Counted from the stretch's first letter, positions 41,601-50,177 are shown. The stretch is 64,000 bases of DNA from Spirosoma luteum DSM 19990 (GCF_000374065.1 NZ_KB893258.1:1-64000), one strand, 5' to 3'. Numbers and translations: made by a program. Notes: generated by a model from the letters alone, not told the origin.

Positions 41601-42104
41601 GGTTTCGCCCAATACCCGCCCCGTAATAGTACGGTCCTGCACCTGAATAGTCATTGCGCGGGATGGCAACTGGGCAGCCGACTCGATCGGGTTGATCGGT
41701 TCAGGTACGTTGATTGGTGAGGGTATGGCGGGGTTAACAGCTATGACGGGGGTTTTAGCAGGCAAAATAATATACGCTCCCTTGCGAATCTGCTGGTAAC
41801 GCAGGGGCGACGACTCGAGCAGTCTGTTGAGTGCCCGGTCAACGCGGATATCCGTCTTGAGTTGACCGGCCGGAACCAGGATGCCTTCGAGTATTTTTTC
41901 CTCGAACAGAATATCCACGTGGTACTGCCGGCCAAGTTGAGTCAGGGCTTCCCGCATAGACATACTACCCACTGGACGGGTGTGGTCCTGCCCGTTGGTA
42001 CGTTGGGTACCTGATTGATTTCGGGCAATCAGTTGAGCCTGGATTGGCGGGGTACTCAGCAATGTACCCGCCATGAGCAGAAGGATGGGTATTGGTTTTC
42101 GCAT
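38697..42104 (-). CDS. susC: SusC/RagA-type TonB-dependent transporter with STN signalling domain
   Basis: Outer-membrane importer of 1135 residues. After the signal peptide (MRKPIPILLLMAGTLLSTPP) comes an STN domain (about 50-115, 'SMREALTQLGRQYHVDILFE') that in FecA-like systems contacts FecR. Then a carboxypeptidase-regulatory-like domain ('ITGRVLGETDEGLPGVSVVI' near 158), the TonB box/plug region ('QGIQGRVAGVQVLQNSGAPG', 'ESMEVLKDASATAIYGSRGA'), and a long beta-barrel ending 'YPVARTITLGVRLGF' with terminal Phe. The STN domain, plus the sigma/FecR genes upstream, implies that substrate binding switches on this operon. The spacer to fecR is 17 bases. Confidence 0.94.
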   Translation of the reverse strand: MRKPIPILLLMAGTLLSTPPIQAQLIARNQSGTQRTNGQDHTRPVGSMSMREALTQLGRQYHVDILFEEKILEGILVPAGQLKTDIRVDRALNRLLESSPLRYQQIRKGAYIILPAKTPVIAVNPAIPSPINVPEPINPIESAAQLPSRAMTIQVQDRTITGRVLGETDEGLPGVSVVIKGTQKGTTTDSDGRYQLVVPNRSDGSGNLTLVFSFVGYASQEVVAGNRSTVNLTMAPDDKTLSEVVVVGYGQVRKSDLTGSVASVKAKDINAFPITTAVQGIQGRVAGVQVLQNSGAPGSDISVRIRGGNSLRASNEPLYVVDGFALSGGLSALNPTDIESMEVLKDASATAIYGSRGANGVVIVTTKKGKSGRNQVDLDSYYGVQSPTKLIDLLNAREMAEIANERAVNDGAKPYFTPDQLNSFGEGTNWQKEAYQSAPIQNHGLTFSGGGDRMQYSVSGNYLNQQGIVPNSGLKKGTLRANINHKVLDKLTFSLSTILSRQSQNRISGENGNRGNGALSAILVSPPTITPYDADGRYSNVIPYAFSSNVLQNPFAYIYERSDKEVRDYVLANSSLTYEFVPGLTLRVSGGIELVDSRRDQYSTRQLNGSPNGSGSVSTGRQTNVLNENILNYTRQFGQRHNLTVTGGFTYQTQENNSLGTGASGFVSDALTTNSLEAGTTPGLPNSSASSWTLLSYLGRVNYGYRDRYLLTASFRADGSSRFGASNKWGYFPSAAFAWRVIEEPFMKDQTVLSDLKFRASIGQSGNTALSPYQTLNSLSSYQTIFGSDLAIGYAPSSTLSNPDLKWETTTQTDIGVDVAFLQNRLQLTADYYFKKTNDLLAVVSLPTSAGYATTTQNIGTIQNQGVEFGLDAGVLRGGAVRWDVTANVSINRNKAVRLVGGSDIFGSAVNPPLGIAVNLVREGQPVGVFYGYQEDGLDDTGAIKFKDINGDKAITAADKTIIGNPNPKFIYGFNSTLSYRNFDLTFFLQGVQGNDIFNANVTSFANSFNFGENQIKELYANHWSAQNPDPNAKYPKISVNTKFRESDRFIESGSYLRLKNIQLAYTVPTAKLGISWIRKPQIYVSAQNVLTITKYSWYDPEVSTLGGSTSISPGVDAFGYPVARTITLGVRLGF

Positions 42105-42121
42105 CTTGGTATAGGGTTTTG

Positions 42122-43099
42122 TTAAGGGTTTACCGACAGACTATACCGCTGCCGTCCGGTTTTATTGACATGAGCATTCAGCATTTGAGCAATCACGCCG
42201 AGCAGTTCAGGGGCCGACTGCGCCCGAAATGTTCCCCCTATTTTACTCTGGGCAAGGGTCATATCGGGCACATCGACCGTTACCCCAAATTGCTCGGCAA
42301 TCTGATGAGCGACATCCGTAAGGGGCGTATTTTTAAAAACAAACTGGTGGTCTTTCCAGGCGGTGTACGTTGATGCTGTTTGTTGGTGACGCAGGCTAAA
42401 GCGGCCTTTGTTGGGGAGCGTCACTACGTCTCCGGGTTTGATCGTGAGCGGCTTGGTCAGGCCATGCTGGTCGGCCTGAAGCTGGATACTGCCTTTCGTC
42501 AACGCTACTTTGCTGCCCCGGGCCCGGCTGTACACCACAAATTCGGTCCCGAGTACCCGCACCGTCAGGCCGTCCGGGGTGTGGACCAGAAACGGGTGGT
42601 TGCTGAGCAGGTGACGCACCGAAAATTCAGCCTCTCCGGTTAGCCATACTTCCCGCGTTTTACTGCCAAACTGCCAGCGGGGTAACCGCAACTGGGTATT
42701 GGCATTGAGGGTAACCTGGCTGCCGTCGGGCAGGGTTAGCGTGCGGAGCTCCCCGAAGGTGGTCTGGTGCCGGACGTACAACAGGGGCTCCTGTAGCAGC
42801 CAGATTCCTCCCGTCAGCAGGGCCAGCAGGACGGATGCCGCCAGCAGCCAGCGTCTCCAGGGAGTTCTGTCATTGGGTTGGATCAATGGTTTGCTATCGG
42901 ACCCGGGTTGCCGAAGTGATCGCTCAAACGCCAGCACCTCATTGGGTAAAAACTGGGGGTTGGCCCGTTCCCACTCCTCAAGCCACTCGTAATACTGCTC
43001 GACGTTAGCTGATTCGTTGAGCCAATCGACGAGTAACGCCCTTTGTAGCGGAGTGGTACGGCCGTCGAACGATTTCAGGATCAAGTCTTTGGTGACCAT
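42122..43099 (-). CDS. FecR-family anti-sigma factor
   Basis: Inner-membrane regulator that holds its ECF sigma factor and receives the signal from the SusC STN domain. The 325-residue protein has a cytoplasmic N-terminal part (MVTKDLILKSFDGRTTPLQR), one transmembrane helix near 87-104 ('WLLAASVLLALLTGGIWLL'), and the FecR periplasmic domain ('TLTLPDGSQVTLNANTQLRL', 'VWLTGEAEFSVRHLLSNHPF', 'VRVLGTEFVVYSRARGSKVA'). A C-terminal DUF4974-like STN-type segment ('LTDVAHQIAEQFGVTVDVPD') completes it. It lies 5 bases after the sigma gene. Confidence 0.93.
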   Translation of the reverse strand: MVTKDLILKSFDGRTTPLQRALLVDWLNESANVEQYYEWLEEWERANPQFLPNEVLAFERSLRQPGSDSKPLIQPNDRTPWRRWLLAASVLLALLTGGIWLLQEPLLYVRHQTTFGELRTLTLPDGSQVTLNANTQLRLPRWQFGSKTREVWLTGEAEFSVRHLLSNHPFLVHTPDGLTVRVLGTEFVVYSRARGSKVALTKGSIQLQADQHGLTKPLTIKPGDVVTLPNKGRFSLRHQQTASTYTAWKDHQFVFKNTPLTDVAHQIAEQFGVTVDVPDMTLAQSKIGGTFRAQSAPELLGVIAQMLNAHVNKTGRQRYSLSVNP

Positions 43100-43104
43100 C
43101 GGCT

Positions 43105-43833
43105 TCAGATGTTTAGTTGAGTAACGTCCCGAATGAGTCGTAAAAGAGGCTTTATGCCGGGCTCCGCCAGCGCAAAACTGAGTATGGCGGCTGTGGTCAG
43201 CAAACCGTTCTGTCGCAGAACCTGTCGCAGCAGGGTCAGCATTTTCGTTATGTGCCCTTCAACCGTTTTGATTGACACGCCCAGTTCATCGGCAATTTGC
43301 CCGTTCTTCTTTCCCTCAAACCGGCTCATCACGAACACCTTCTGACTATGCGCCGATGCCGCCTGAATGGTCTCGTTGATTTTAAGCTGCAGTTCGTTGA
43401 ACTGCAGTACCTGAAGCGGAGTAGGCCCGTCTGCTGTCGGGTCAGTATCAACCAGGTGGTCTGACACTGGTTCGTGGCCAAACTCCTGCCGCAGGTGGGC
43501 GAAGGCCCGGTTCCGGACAATCGTGAACAGGTAGGCACGGAACGAGGTAGTAACCACCAGGTCGAGCCGTTTCTGCCAAAACTGGGCGAAGGCATCGACA
43601 ACAATGTCTTCAGATAGCTGCCGGTCATACACGAACCGGGCCGCGTGGCTGCACAGGGGTTTGTAGTACCGGTTGAACAGCAACTCATACCCCTTAATAG
43701 GGCTTTGTGCAAACCCCTGTCGAATCAACAGTTCTGAATCGGTGACCAGCGGAAGGGGTACATCCGTGTCGGGACGAGGATGCAGGGGCCGCAGGTGGGT
43801 ATTGTACAGGAATTCAGAATGGGTATCAGCCAT
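43105..43833 (-). CDS. ECF RNA polymerase sigma factor (Bacteroidota FecI type)
   Basis: First gene of the uptake operon. Region 2: 'YELLFNRYYKPLCSHAARFV' and 'SEDIVVDAFAQFWQKR' (about 48-90). Region 4: 'NGQIADELGVSIKTVEGHIT' (about 175-200), the DNA-recognition helix-turn-helix. At 242 residues it is longer than the common 180-200. The N-terminal 45 residues are polar, and the C-terminus carries an extra hydrophobic stretch ('LLTTAAILSFALAEPGIKPL'). The downstream FecR and STN-SusC are the expected partners, so it should drive its own operon when ligand is bound. Confidence 0.92.
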   Translation of the reverse strand: MADTHSEFLYNTHLRPLHPRPDTDVPLPLVTDSELLIRQGFAQSPIKGYELLFNRYYKPLCSHAARFVYDRQLSEDIVVDAFAQFWQKRLDLVVTTSFRAYLFTIVRNRAFAHLRQEFGHEPVSDHLVDTDPTADGPTPLQVLQFNELQLKINETIQAASAHSQKVFVMSRFEGKKNGQIADELGVSIKTVEGHITKMLTLLRQVLRQNGLLTTAAILSFALAEPGIKPLLRLIRDVTQLNI

Positions 43834-44176
43834 ACCGATTGGGGGTTAGCGTGCTTTCACTAGTCAATAGAGTAGCAAAGGGGTAAAATACCCTTGCGTC
43901 ATTTTACTATTTTTTTGACTTTTTTCGTGAATGCTTCTGAATACAGGCAAACTAGCCCGGCGCTACACGTCACCAAACAGCCTGCCAAAGCCACATTTCA
44001 CCTGGTGATACGGCACCAGCCGCTCAGCAATGCTGTTCCGTTCAAGTTGTTCCAGACCAGTGCATTTTTAACGATAAGCTTCTTAGAACGTAAGATGGGA
44101 CGCAGAATACCCTGCATTATGCATGCTAACAATCTCTACCAATAAACTTTCTTTCTACCGGAAATAGCCGGACGGC
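43834..44176. promoter_or_regulatory. Upstream region of the sigma/FecR/SusCD operon
   Basis: About 340 bases without a believable gene; a plus-strand frame at 43894-44145 (83 codons) has no family features. A small dyad, GGGTA-AAA-TACCC at 43881-43893, partly extended by CAAA/TTG, lies 48 bases before the sigma start and could be an operator. The region also contains the 3' flank of the gene ending at 44177, with no strong terminator. Confidence 0.35.
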
Positions 44177-45814
44177 TCACCCAACCCGCACCTTTGGCTC
44201 TACCCACAGAGCCGTAAAGCAGCTTAGCAATAACAACAGCCAGACCCAGTCGGGGACTTGCGTGGTGGTTACCCGGTCTGGTAATTTATCCGCCGACTGA
44301 TGCTGCGCGTGGGCTAACAGGAACTGGTTTACTTCGGCCCGTTTGGCCAGAGGGTTATCGGCACGGAGTGAGTCGACGTACAACGCTAATGAATCCTGCA
44401 TGGGTTGCCAGCCCGATGTTGGGAATACTGCCCGGCCCGTTGCGGCTCCTTCGTTCAGGGGGGATTGCGTTAGTTGAACCGTGTCGGACCCGACTGGGAG
44501 GGTAGCGGGCCGGTTGGATAATGGACTGGTTACCGTGATTTCCTGCGGCAACCGACTATAGACCGGGGCATCGGCCTGAATGGTTTGTTTGTCGGGGGGC
44601 GACAGGCGGGCCAGCACCGCCGTCCAGATGCGGCTGTACGCTACACTGTCGCCACTGAGGGCCAGCGGAAATGTTTCACTCAGCAGACTGACCCCCACGC
44701 GCCCACTACCCCGCTGAACCGCAACCGGGTAACCCGCTACCATCCGCTGATTCAGACTTTCGGCGAAGCGATAGGGCAGGGCGTTCAGCCCGGTACTGAC
44801 CGGAATAAGCGCTTCATTCGTTGTCTTTCGTACCTGGAAGCGACTATTTAGGGGCTGATTGATAGTCCGGCAATCGACTTCGGGGTTGGTCAGGTTAATA
44901 AACAACACCGATTTTCCTTCGGCAACGGCCTTCCGAATCGTGGCGTTGGCGGCATTGACCGGCTCCGTAATGAAGAGGTCAGGAGCCTGTTTCCCTCCCT
45001 TGTTGATTTGTAGGTTACTGCGGATATTGGTGGAGAGCGTGGCCGAAACGGTCACCGTATGGCCCTGCTTCCCTAACCACTTAGCCAGGGTTTTACTCTC
45101 GAAATCGGGGCTGTTCAGGATAAACTGAACCGTCAGGGGCTGCGTTGGGCGGACGAAATAACGGAGGGTATCCAGGACCTCATTATCCAGGGTAACAGTT
45201 ACCTGACTGCGCCCGCTGGCAAACGCCGGAAACTGAAGAGCAACCGTATTATCGCCTTTTTGCAGGGATACGCTATCAACCGTTTGTCGGCCAAATTTGA
45301 GCCGGAGCCATTGTTTCTGGGCTGATTGAAGCCGCGCCGTTACGCGCTGCATTTCCCCCTGCCGAACCAGCCCTTTCCAGCGAAGAGTCTGCAACTGGTC
45401 GGGCTGATTGTACGGAATCCAGTACAGGGCCGACTGGCTGAGACCCGTTAATGTTTCGGTCGGAAAATCCTGCCCCACGAGCGTTACCGAATCATACACC
45501 GCGTCGAGGTTTTTGCTGGAAAACCGCTCCCGGATGTGCAGGCTATCCGCCAGTTTTTGCGCTACCGCTGAGGGTACGTCGTTACCTGCCAGCAGGACGT
45601 GCGTGGCCGGTCGGTCGATGGCCCAGTGAATGTTGGCAAAATACCCGGCCAGCACGAGCCATAGCAGCCCATTCAACCCCAGCCGAACCCCTTTGCGGGC
45701 GGGCGTGAGCGATTGATTGCGAACGACGAACCAGACCTGAACCATCAGCAGGATAAAAAGAGCTGCGGCAATGAGCCAGGTTAATGGGGTGCTCCAGTTG
45801 ACGGTTGTGTGCAT
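44177..45814 (-). CDS. Membrane-anchored protein of the MoxR/DUF58 operon, function unknown
   Basis: Last gene of the MoxR-type operon. From the ATG at 45814 (MHTTVNWSTPLTWLIAAALF) it is 545 residues with two N-terminal hydrophobic segments (about 10-30 and 45-62), a large extracytoplasmic part and a C-terminal helix ('VPDWVWLLLLLSCFTALWVE'). This resembles the layout of BatA/BatB-neighbour membrane proteins, whose extracytoplasmic part can have a glutamine-amidotransferase-like or VWA-like fold; 'KAVAEGKSVLFINLTNPEVD' could be part of such a fold, but I see no active-site signature. The start lies 5 bases after the DUF4175 stop codon. Confidence 0.75.
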   Translation of the reverse strand: MHTTVNWSTPLTWLIAAALFILLMVQVWFVVRNQSLTPARKGVRLGLNGLLWLVLAGYFANIHWAIDRPATHVLLAGNDVPSAVAQKLADSLHIRERFSSKNLDAVYDSVTLVGQDFPTETLTGLSQSALYWIPYNQPDQLQTLRWKGLVRQGEMQRVTARLQSAQKQWLRLKFGRQTVDSVSLQKGDNTVALQFPAFASGRSQVTVTLDNEVLDTLRYFVRPTQPLTVQFILNSPDFESKTLAKWLGKQGHTVTVSATLSTNIRSNLQINKGGKQAPDLFITEPVNAANATIRKAVAEGKSVLFINLTNPEVDCRTINQPLNSRFQVRKTTNEALIPVSTGLNALPYRFAESLNQRMVAGYPVAVQRGSGRVGVSLLSETFPLALSGDSVAYSRIWTAVLARLSPPDKQTIQADAPVYSRLPQEITVTSPLSNRPATLPVGSDTVQLTQSPLNEGAATGRAVFPTSGWQPMQDSLALYVDSLRADNPLAKRAEVNQFLLAHAQHQSADKLPDRVTTTQVPDWVWLLLLLSCFTALWVEPKVRVG

Positions 45815-45819
45815 ACAGG

Positions 45820-48039
45820 TTAGTTCAAATGCCGCCAAAAGGCTTTTTCCAGCGTTCGGTCACTGACGTACGACGGGCCGGTTCGTTCCGATGCGTTCGT
45901 CAGGGCATACAATTTCGTTTTTAAGCCCGTTTTCTCAGTTGGGGAAATCGGTTTACCAGAGGCCAGTTTCTGTAAGGTACCCAACACCGACCAGTTGGCT
46001 ATCCTACTGTTCATCACCCGATTGGCCAGCACATTGCCGAGTTGCAGCGTTTCCTGCTTTTGCTGTGCCGAAAGTCGGGGTAATTCCAGATACCCCAGTA
46101 CGCGGGAAACCAGCATTGCCAGTCGTTCCTGACTGTAGGTGCGTTCCTGCGTAAACTGATCCGTTACGTTCTTGAACTCGCCGGTGAGCCGGGTTTCTTT
46201 TTCTTTCGTCTGGGGCGGGTCGAAGCCGGTTTTCTTCACGTAGGAGCGGGCTTTCTGCTGCGACTGTTTCAGGTATTTGAGGGCTTCCTGTTCAAAAGGC
46301 AGGGCTTTTTCGGGTTCGTACAGCCGCAGGTGCAACTCCGACTGCCACATGTTCTCCAGGGCCATTTTCAGCAGCGCCCGCGTCGATTGTTCGTGGAAGG
46401 TGTTGGTCTCTGCATCATCGTGGCTATGCACATACTGCTCCATCATGGCCGCAATAGGGTCTTTAGCATCGTCGGCACTCGACCCGCCACCGTGGTCATG
46501 GCCGTGTTCGTCTTCGTGCTGGGCAGCGGGTGCCCCGTGGTCACCCTCGCCCTCGTCGTGTTTGTGCATGTAGGAATCCACTGAAGCCGCCAGCCCCGAC
46601 GTGGCATCGCCGTCGGGCGGGCCACCACCGCCCCCGATTGACTTCTCGAACTCCTCGCCCAGAAACTGACCGTAGCGTAGCCGCAGTGCCTTCTGGTCGA
46701 ACCCAATTTCGTTCGACTGGCTTTGGAAGGCTTTGAGTGCCATTTTTTTCTTCCCCGCAATTAATTTCTCGGTGTCGATAATAATCTGCCGCTGACTCCG
46801 GAAATACTCCGGCATGATGTTGACCGCCATCGTGGCCAACTCGCTTTCTTCCAGTTTGGTCGTGTCTTTGTATACCACAAAATACGAGTCGGACTTGGTG
46901 AAATTTGGTTCCGGCCGGCGGTTGTCGAATGCGGCCCAGTAGTAGTACAGCTCATCGCCGGGGGCGAATTGCAACGCCTTCAGGTCGAGCGTTTTGGTGA
47001 GTTTAGCTGCCTTGAAATTGGCCTGCCCCAGCGGGAATTTCATTTCGCGGAACTTGACATTTTCCCCCGAACCCCGCGCTACGGTGGCGACGATGTACGC
47101 CTGCGACACGCTGAAATCGTCGGAGATGCGGGCCGAAACGGTCAGCGCTTTCGGGTCTTTCAGGTAATGATAGGTGTACAGTTCTTTTGAGGTCGGCTCA
47201 ATTTTGGGGGCCAGGTCGGGCCGGGCTTCGAGTCGGTAAAAATCAGACTGATATATGAGCGAGTCGCGGTTGTTTTCCATCCGCCAGTAGGCTTTGATGG
47301 CGTACAGGCCCGAATTGATAAGCCGGTCCTGGTGGGTGAACCCATCGCCCGTGTTTTTGAACACCAGGGCCTGACCCCGGCTACCCACTAATTTCACGGT
47401 CAGGTTTTGATTATCGCTGAACTGTACCCGCCAGGTCAGCGAAGAACCCACCACTGATGCGGCATTCAGGCTGGTTGAATTCGTTACCGGAAGCCGCGTA
47501 TAGGCGGGGGGCTGAATGCGTAACGTAGCCCGCCGGAATGCAGGTGCTTCAGGCTTCCTGTCAGGCATGATGGCCGCCAGAAAGCCTTTCTTTCGGGGAT
47601 TGTCTTTTGGCGTCTTCGCTATCAGCGGGTACCCGACGTAAACGGTCAGTGCGGCCAGCAGAAATAAACTGTACAACCCCGCCTTCGACCAGATAACTAC
47701 CGGCGTTGGCACGTGCTGAATCTGCTGATTCAACCGGTCGAGCTGGAGTTGTTCGGCCAGATTCAGGGTTGGTTTGGTAAGAAGGGGCAGGCTGTATTCG
47801 GCATCGCCCACGTGCTGGTGAATCAGCCGAACGGCCTGCGGCTTTTTGTCCTGATACAACCGGCTCAGGAAAACACCCGCACCGAAACCGGCCACACTCA
47901 GCACGAGTGCCCAACCGGAGGGGCCGAGAAAAGTGGCTACCAACAAGTAGACCGTTGCGGCCAGCAACAGGCAGCGCAATAGAGCGTTGGCATACAACTG
48001 GTAGGTAACCGATGCGATAAGGCGTTTGAGTTCGTTCAT
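45820..48039 (-). CDS. DUF4175-family membrane protein with His-rich segment
   Basis: A 739-residue protein with N-terminal transmembrane helices (about 19-37, 40-58 and 122-142), followed by Ig-like and long helical parts typical of DUF4175 ('FYRLEARPDLAPKIEPTSKE', 'YSLPLLTKPTLNLAEQLQLD'). Near residues 490-550 it has a segment very rich in His, Asp and Glu ('MHKHDEGEGDHGAPAAQHED' and 'EHGHDHGGGSS', then 'YVHSHDDAETNTFHEQ'), a likely metal-binding loop that is not a usual part of the family as I know it. Its start overlaps the stop of the BatA-like gene by 4 bases (ATGA), indicating translational coupling. Function of DUF4175 is not established. Confidence 0.85.
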   Translation of the reverse strand: MNELKRLIASVTYQLYANALLRCLLLAATVYLLVATFLGPSGWALVLSVAGFGAGVFLSRLYQDKKPQAVRLIHQHVGDAEYSLPLLTKPTLNLAEQLQLDRLNQQIQHVPTPVVIWSKAGLYSLFLLAALTVYVGYPLIAKTPKDNPRKKGFLAAIMPDRKPEAPAFRRATLRIQPPAYTRLPVTNSTSLNAASVVGSSLTWRVQFSDNQNLTVKLVGSRGQALVFKNTGDGFTHQDRLINSGLYAIKAYWRMENNRDSLIYQSDFYRLEARPDLAPKIEPTSKELYTYHYLKDPKALTVSARISDDFSVSQAYIVATVARGSGENVKFREMKFPLGQANFKAAKLTKTLDLKALQFAPGDELYYYWAAFDNRRPEPNFTKSDSYFVVYKDTTKLEESELATMAVNIMPEYFRSQRQIIIDTEKLIAGKKKMALKAFQSQSNEIGFDQKALRLRYGQFLGEEFEKSIGGGGGPPDGDATSGLAASVDSYMHKHDEGEGDHGAPAAQHEDEHGHDHGGGSSADDAKDPIAAMMEQYVHSHDDAETNTFHEQSTRALLKMALENMWQSELHLRLYEPEKALPFEQEALKYLKQSQQKARSYVKKTGFDPPQTKEKETRLTGEFKNVTDQFTQERTYSQERLAMLVSRVLGYLELPRLSAQQKQETLQLGNVLANRVMNSRIANWSVLGTLQKLASGKPISPTEKTGLKTKLYALTNASERTGPSYVSDRTLEKAFWRHLN

Positions 48040-49226
48040 GCGTTTTTGGTCAGTGCCAGCCAGCGTTCGAAAATCAGTAAACCGATAAGCAGGAGCAATA
48101 ATGCCTGTTGGATGCCCGCGTGCTGCTGTTTTGGGGGCGTATCAGTTGGAACAAACAGGGCATCCAGTTCCTGTTTGTTTAGTGGCTTCGTGTTTTTTTC
48201 CAGCCCGTAATGCCGTAAAATCTGTTCGCCCAGCCACTCCGGTAGTTGCCCGGCTGCTACCCGGTCGGAGGTTTGGGGCGTCAGCGTTTCATTGCTGAAA
48301 ACAACATTCGGCCAGGTTGACTGCTGCACCGCCGAAACAATGTAAAGCGTTTGTGGTGATGCTTGGGCTGGTAGCTGGTCGGTGAGGACCAGGTTGTAGG
48401 GTTGGTTTTTTACCGGCGTTTTAGTCACGGCTACAGTAAGGCCATACACATCGGTCAGGGCCGTTAGCGCGGCTTCCACCGTTTGCTGTTCCGCTTTATC
48501 CCGATACTGAATTACCGTTTGGATAGGGCCGGAATGAGCGGGTGCGGACCGGAATTTCAGGCTTGCATCCAGTGCCGGACTAACGATAAGTTTGCCCGCC
48601 CGGTTGATGAATACGTTTCGGTTGCCGGTTGCCGGTAAGTACGCTCCAAGCTGAGTCGTTGAGTCAATAGCCGTGTGCAACCGAAACCGGAGGGGAACCG
48701 TTATTGCCGGTACATCGCTTAGGGTCTGGGTAGTGGTGAGGTATAGATGCAACACCGTATTCCTGCCATCGAGCTGATTGATAGCCGTTTGCAGGGACAA
48801 TGGTCCGAACGCTGTTTGGGACTCCGGCAATTTGGTTTCTGCTGTCAGGGGAGCCAGTTCCTGATTGGCCCAGATAACGCGCTCCCCTTTTTTCTGTGCG
48901 TCGGTCAGCTCAAACCGGAAGTTGTCCAGCACGGCCTGACTGGGCTGTACCAGATGCACGCGCTGAATCGTTGGCGACTGGGTAGACCAGTTCAGCAGTG
49001 GTTTTGCCAGCAGAATAGCCAGCAGCACCAGGACTAAACAGCGAATAATGAGTAACAGAATGTTGTCCAGCCGTAGCCCACGACTCTGCTGTTGCCGCGC
49101 TTCGGTGAGCCATTGCATGGCTGCCCAGGGCAGGGGCTTCCCCTGCTTCTGGTGCCAGAAATGAATGGCAATCGGAATAACGACCGCCAGCGCACCCCAC
49201 AAAAATAATGGCTCAATAAAGGGCAT
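48036..49226 (-). CDS. BatA-like N-terminal domain membrane protein
   Basis: A 396-residue inner-membrane protein. The start MPFIEPLFLWGALAVVIPIA and 'HFWHQKQGKPLPWAAMQWL' match the BatA aerotolerance-regulator N-terminal domain (two helices, about 8-24 and 54-75, around a conserved 'H-x-x-x-x-K-x-x-x-x-W-A-x-x-x-x-L' loop). The large extracytoplasmic part has no clear VWA metal site, and a C-terminal helix ('ALLLLLIGLLIFERWLALT') returns to the membrane. It lies between the DUF58 and DUF4175 genes and is translationally coupled to the latter. Confidence 0.87.
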   Translation of the reverse strand: MPFIEPLFLWGALAVVIPIAIHFWHQKQGKPLPWAAMQWLTEARQQQSRGLRLDNILLLIIRCLVLVLLAILLAKPLLNWSTQSPTIQRVHLVQPSQAVLDNFRFELTDAQKKGERVIWANQELAPLTAETKLPESQTAFGPLSLQTAINQLDGRNTVLHLYLTTTQTLSDVPAITVPLRFRLHTAIDSTTQLGAYLPATGNRNVFINRAGKLIVSPALDASLKFRSAPAHSGPIQTVIQYRDKAEQQTVEAALTALTDVYGLTVAVTKTPVKNQPYNLVLTDQLPAQASPQTLYIVSAVQQSTWPNVVFSNETLTPQTSDRVAAGQLPEWLGEQILRHYGLEKNTKPLNKQELDALFVPTDTPPKQQHAGIQQALLLLLIGLLIFERWLALTKNA

Positions 49227-49240
49227 TTATGTAGTTTGAT

Positions 49241-49314
49241 GTTTGTAGTTTGTTATTTGACGTTTTTAGTAGGGGAGGACCGCAACAACAAACGTCTAAC
49301 AACAAACTACAAAC
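49241..49314. repeat. Inverted repeat in the spacer between DUF58 and BatA-like genes
   Basis: 25-base arms: 49241-49265 (starts GTTTGTAGTTTGTT, ends GACGTTT) and 49290-49314 (starts AAACGTC, ends ACAAACTACAAAC) are complementary with two mismatches. It fills almost the entire 93-base spacer and shares the GTTTGTRGTTTG word with 5222-5285. Confidence 0.6.
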
Positions 49315-49319
49315 AGATT

Positions 49320-50171
49320 TCATGTCAATAAAAACTGCTTCAATACCAGCGCAATCGGGTCGCTTAGTCGAACGCGAATGAGCCGGACGTGCGGTATGCG
49401 CAGACTTTCTTCCAGGTTGGTCAGGTAATCCGTAGCCCGTTCGCGGACGGTTTCCCGAATGGCATCGGCCTGTAATTCGAGGGTAGCGCCCGTTTCCAGG
49501 TCCTGAAAGCGGTAAAAACCCCGTAGGGAAAAATCAACTTCCTGGTCGCCGAGTAGCTGAAACAGGACAATTTCCCGGCGTGGTCCGGCTACGGATTGAA
49601 TCAGCCGTATCCACTCGTCACTAACCTGCAAAAAATCCGACGCGATAATGAGCATTTCGGCCTGTTTCCGGCTGAACTCCGGCACCGAGCCCGCCCGGTT
49701 TTCCCACGCACCGGTCGCCGTTGCCGTTTGCAGCGTTGAAACTATTTTCTGAAAGGCCTGTTTCCCCGCTGGTACCAGTGGCTGAACAGCGCCCTGTTGC
49801 AGCGCGTACAAACTCAACTGGTCGCCCTGCCGGTTGCTCAGGTAGGCCAGCGAAGCCAGCAGGATTTTAGCATACTGCAACCGACTAACGCCCGCTTCTT
49901 CGTAATTCATCGACCCCGATAAATCGAGCAACAACCGGATTTGCTGATTGCTTTCCGTCGCCGATTCGCGCACCAGGTAGTGGTTCGTTTTGGCGAATAG
50001 CTTCCAGTCGATACGCTTCGGGTCGTCGCCGGGAACGTAATGCCGGTACTGCTCAAACTCCGTCCCGATCCCAGACCGTTTGCTGGTCTGAATGCCCAGA
50101 AACGATTCATCACTGACCAGCTTGCCGGACAGCTGGAGGTTGTTGAGTTTGATGAGGTCGATAGTGAGCAT
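49320..50171 (-). CDS. DUF58 domain protein (VWA-like)
   Basis: A 283-residue cytoplasmic protein, start MLTIDLIKLNNLQLSGKLVS. 'GTEFEQYRHYVPGDDPKRID' and 'WKLFAKTNHYLVRESATESN' form the DUF58 signature ('R-x-Y-x-x-G-D-x-x-R-x-I-D-W'), followed by a VWA-like start 'LLLDLSGSMNYEEAGVSRLQ' with the D-x-S-x-S MIDAS pattern. DUF58 proteins are the usual partner of MoxR ATPases. Unlike many relatives it lacks N-terminal transmembrane helices. Confidence 0.92.
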   Translation of the reverse strand: MLTIDLIKLNNLQLSGKLVSDESFLGIQTSKRSGIGTEFEQYRHYVPGDDPKRIDWKLFAKTNHYLVRESATESNQQIRLLLDLSGSMNYEEAGVSRLQYAKILLASLAYLSNRQGDQLSLYALQQGAVQPLVPAGKQAFQKIVSTLQTATATGAWENRAGSVPEFSRKQAEMLIIASDFLQVSDEWIRLIQSVAGPRREIVLFQLLGDQEVDFSLRGFYRFQDLETGATLELQADAIRETVRERATDYLTNLEESLRIPHVRLIRVRLSDPIALVLKQFLLT

Positions 50172-50177
50172 GGGGGC

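Noticed and set aside
43894-44145. 83-codon plus-strand frame
   Set aside because: No family features and a promoter-region position; composition is like non-coding sequence.
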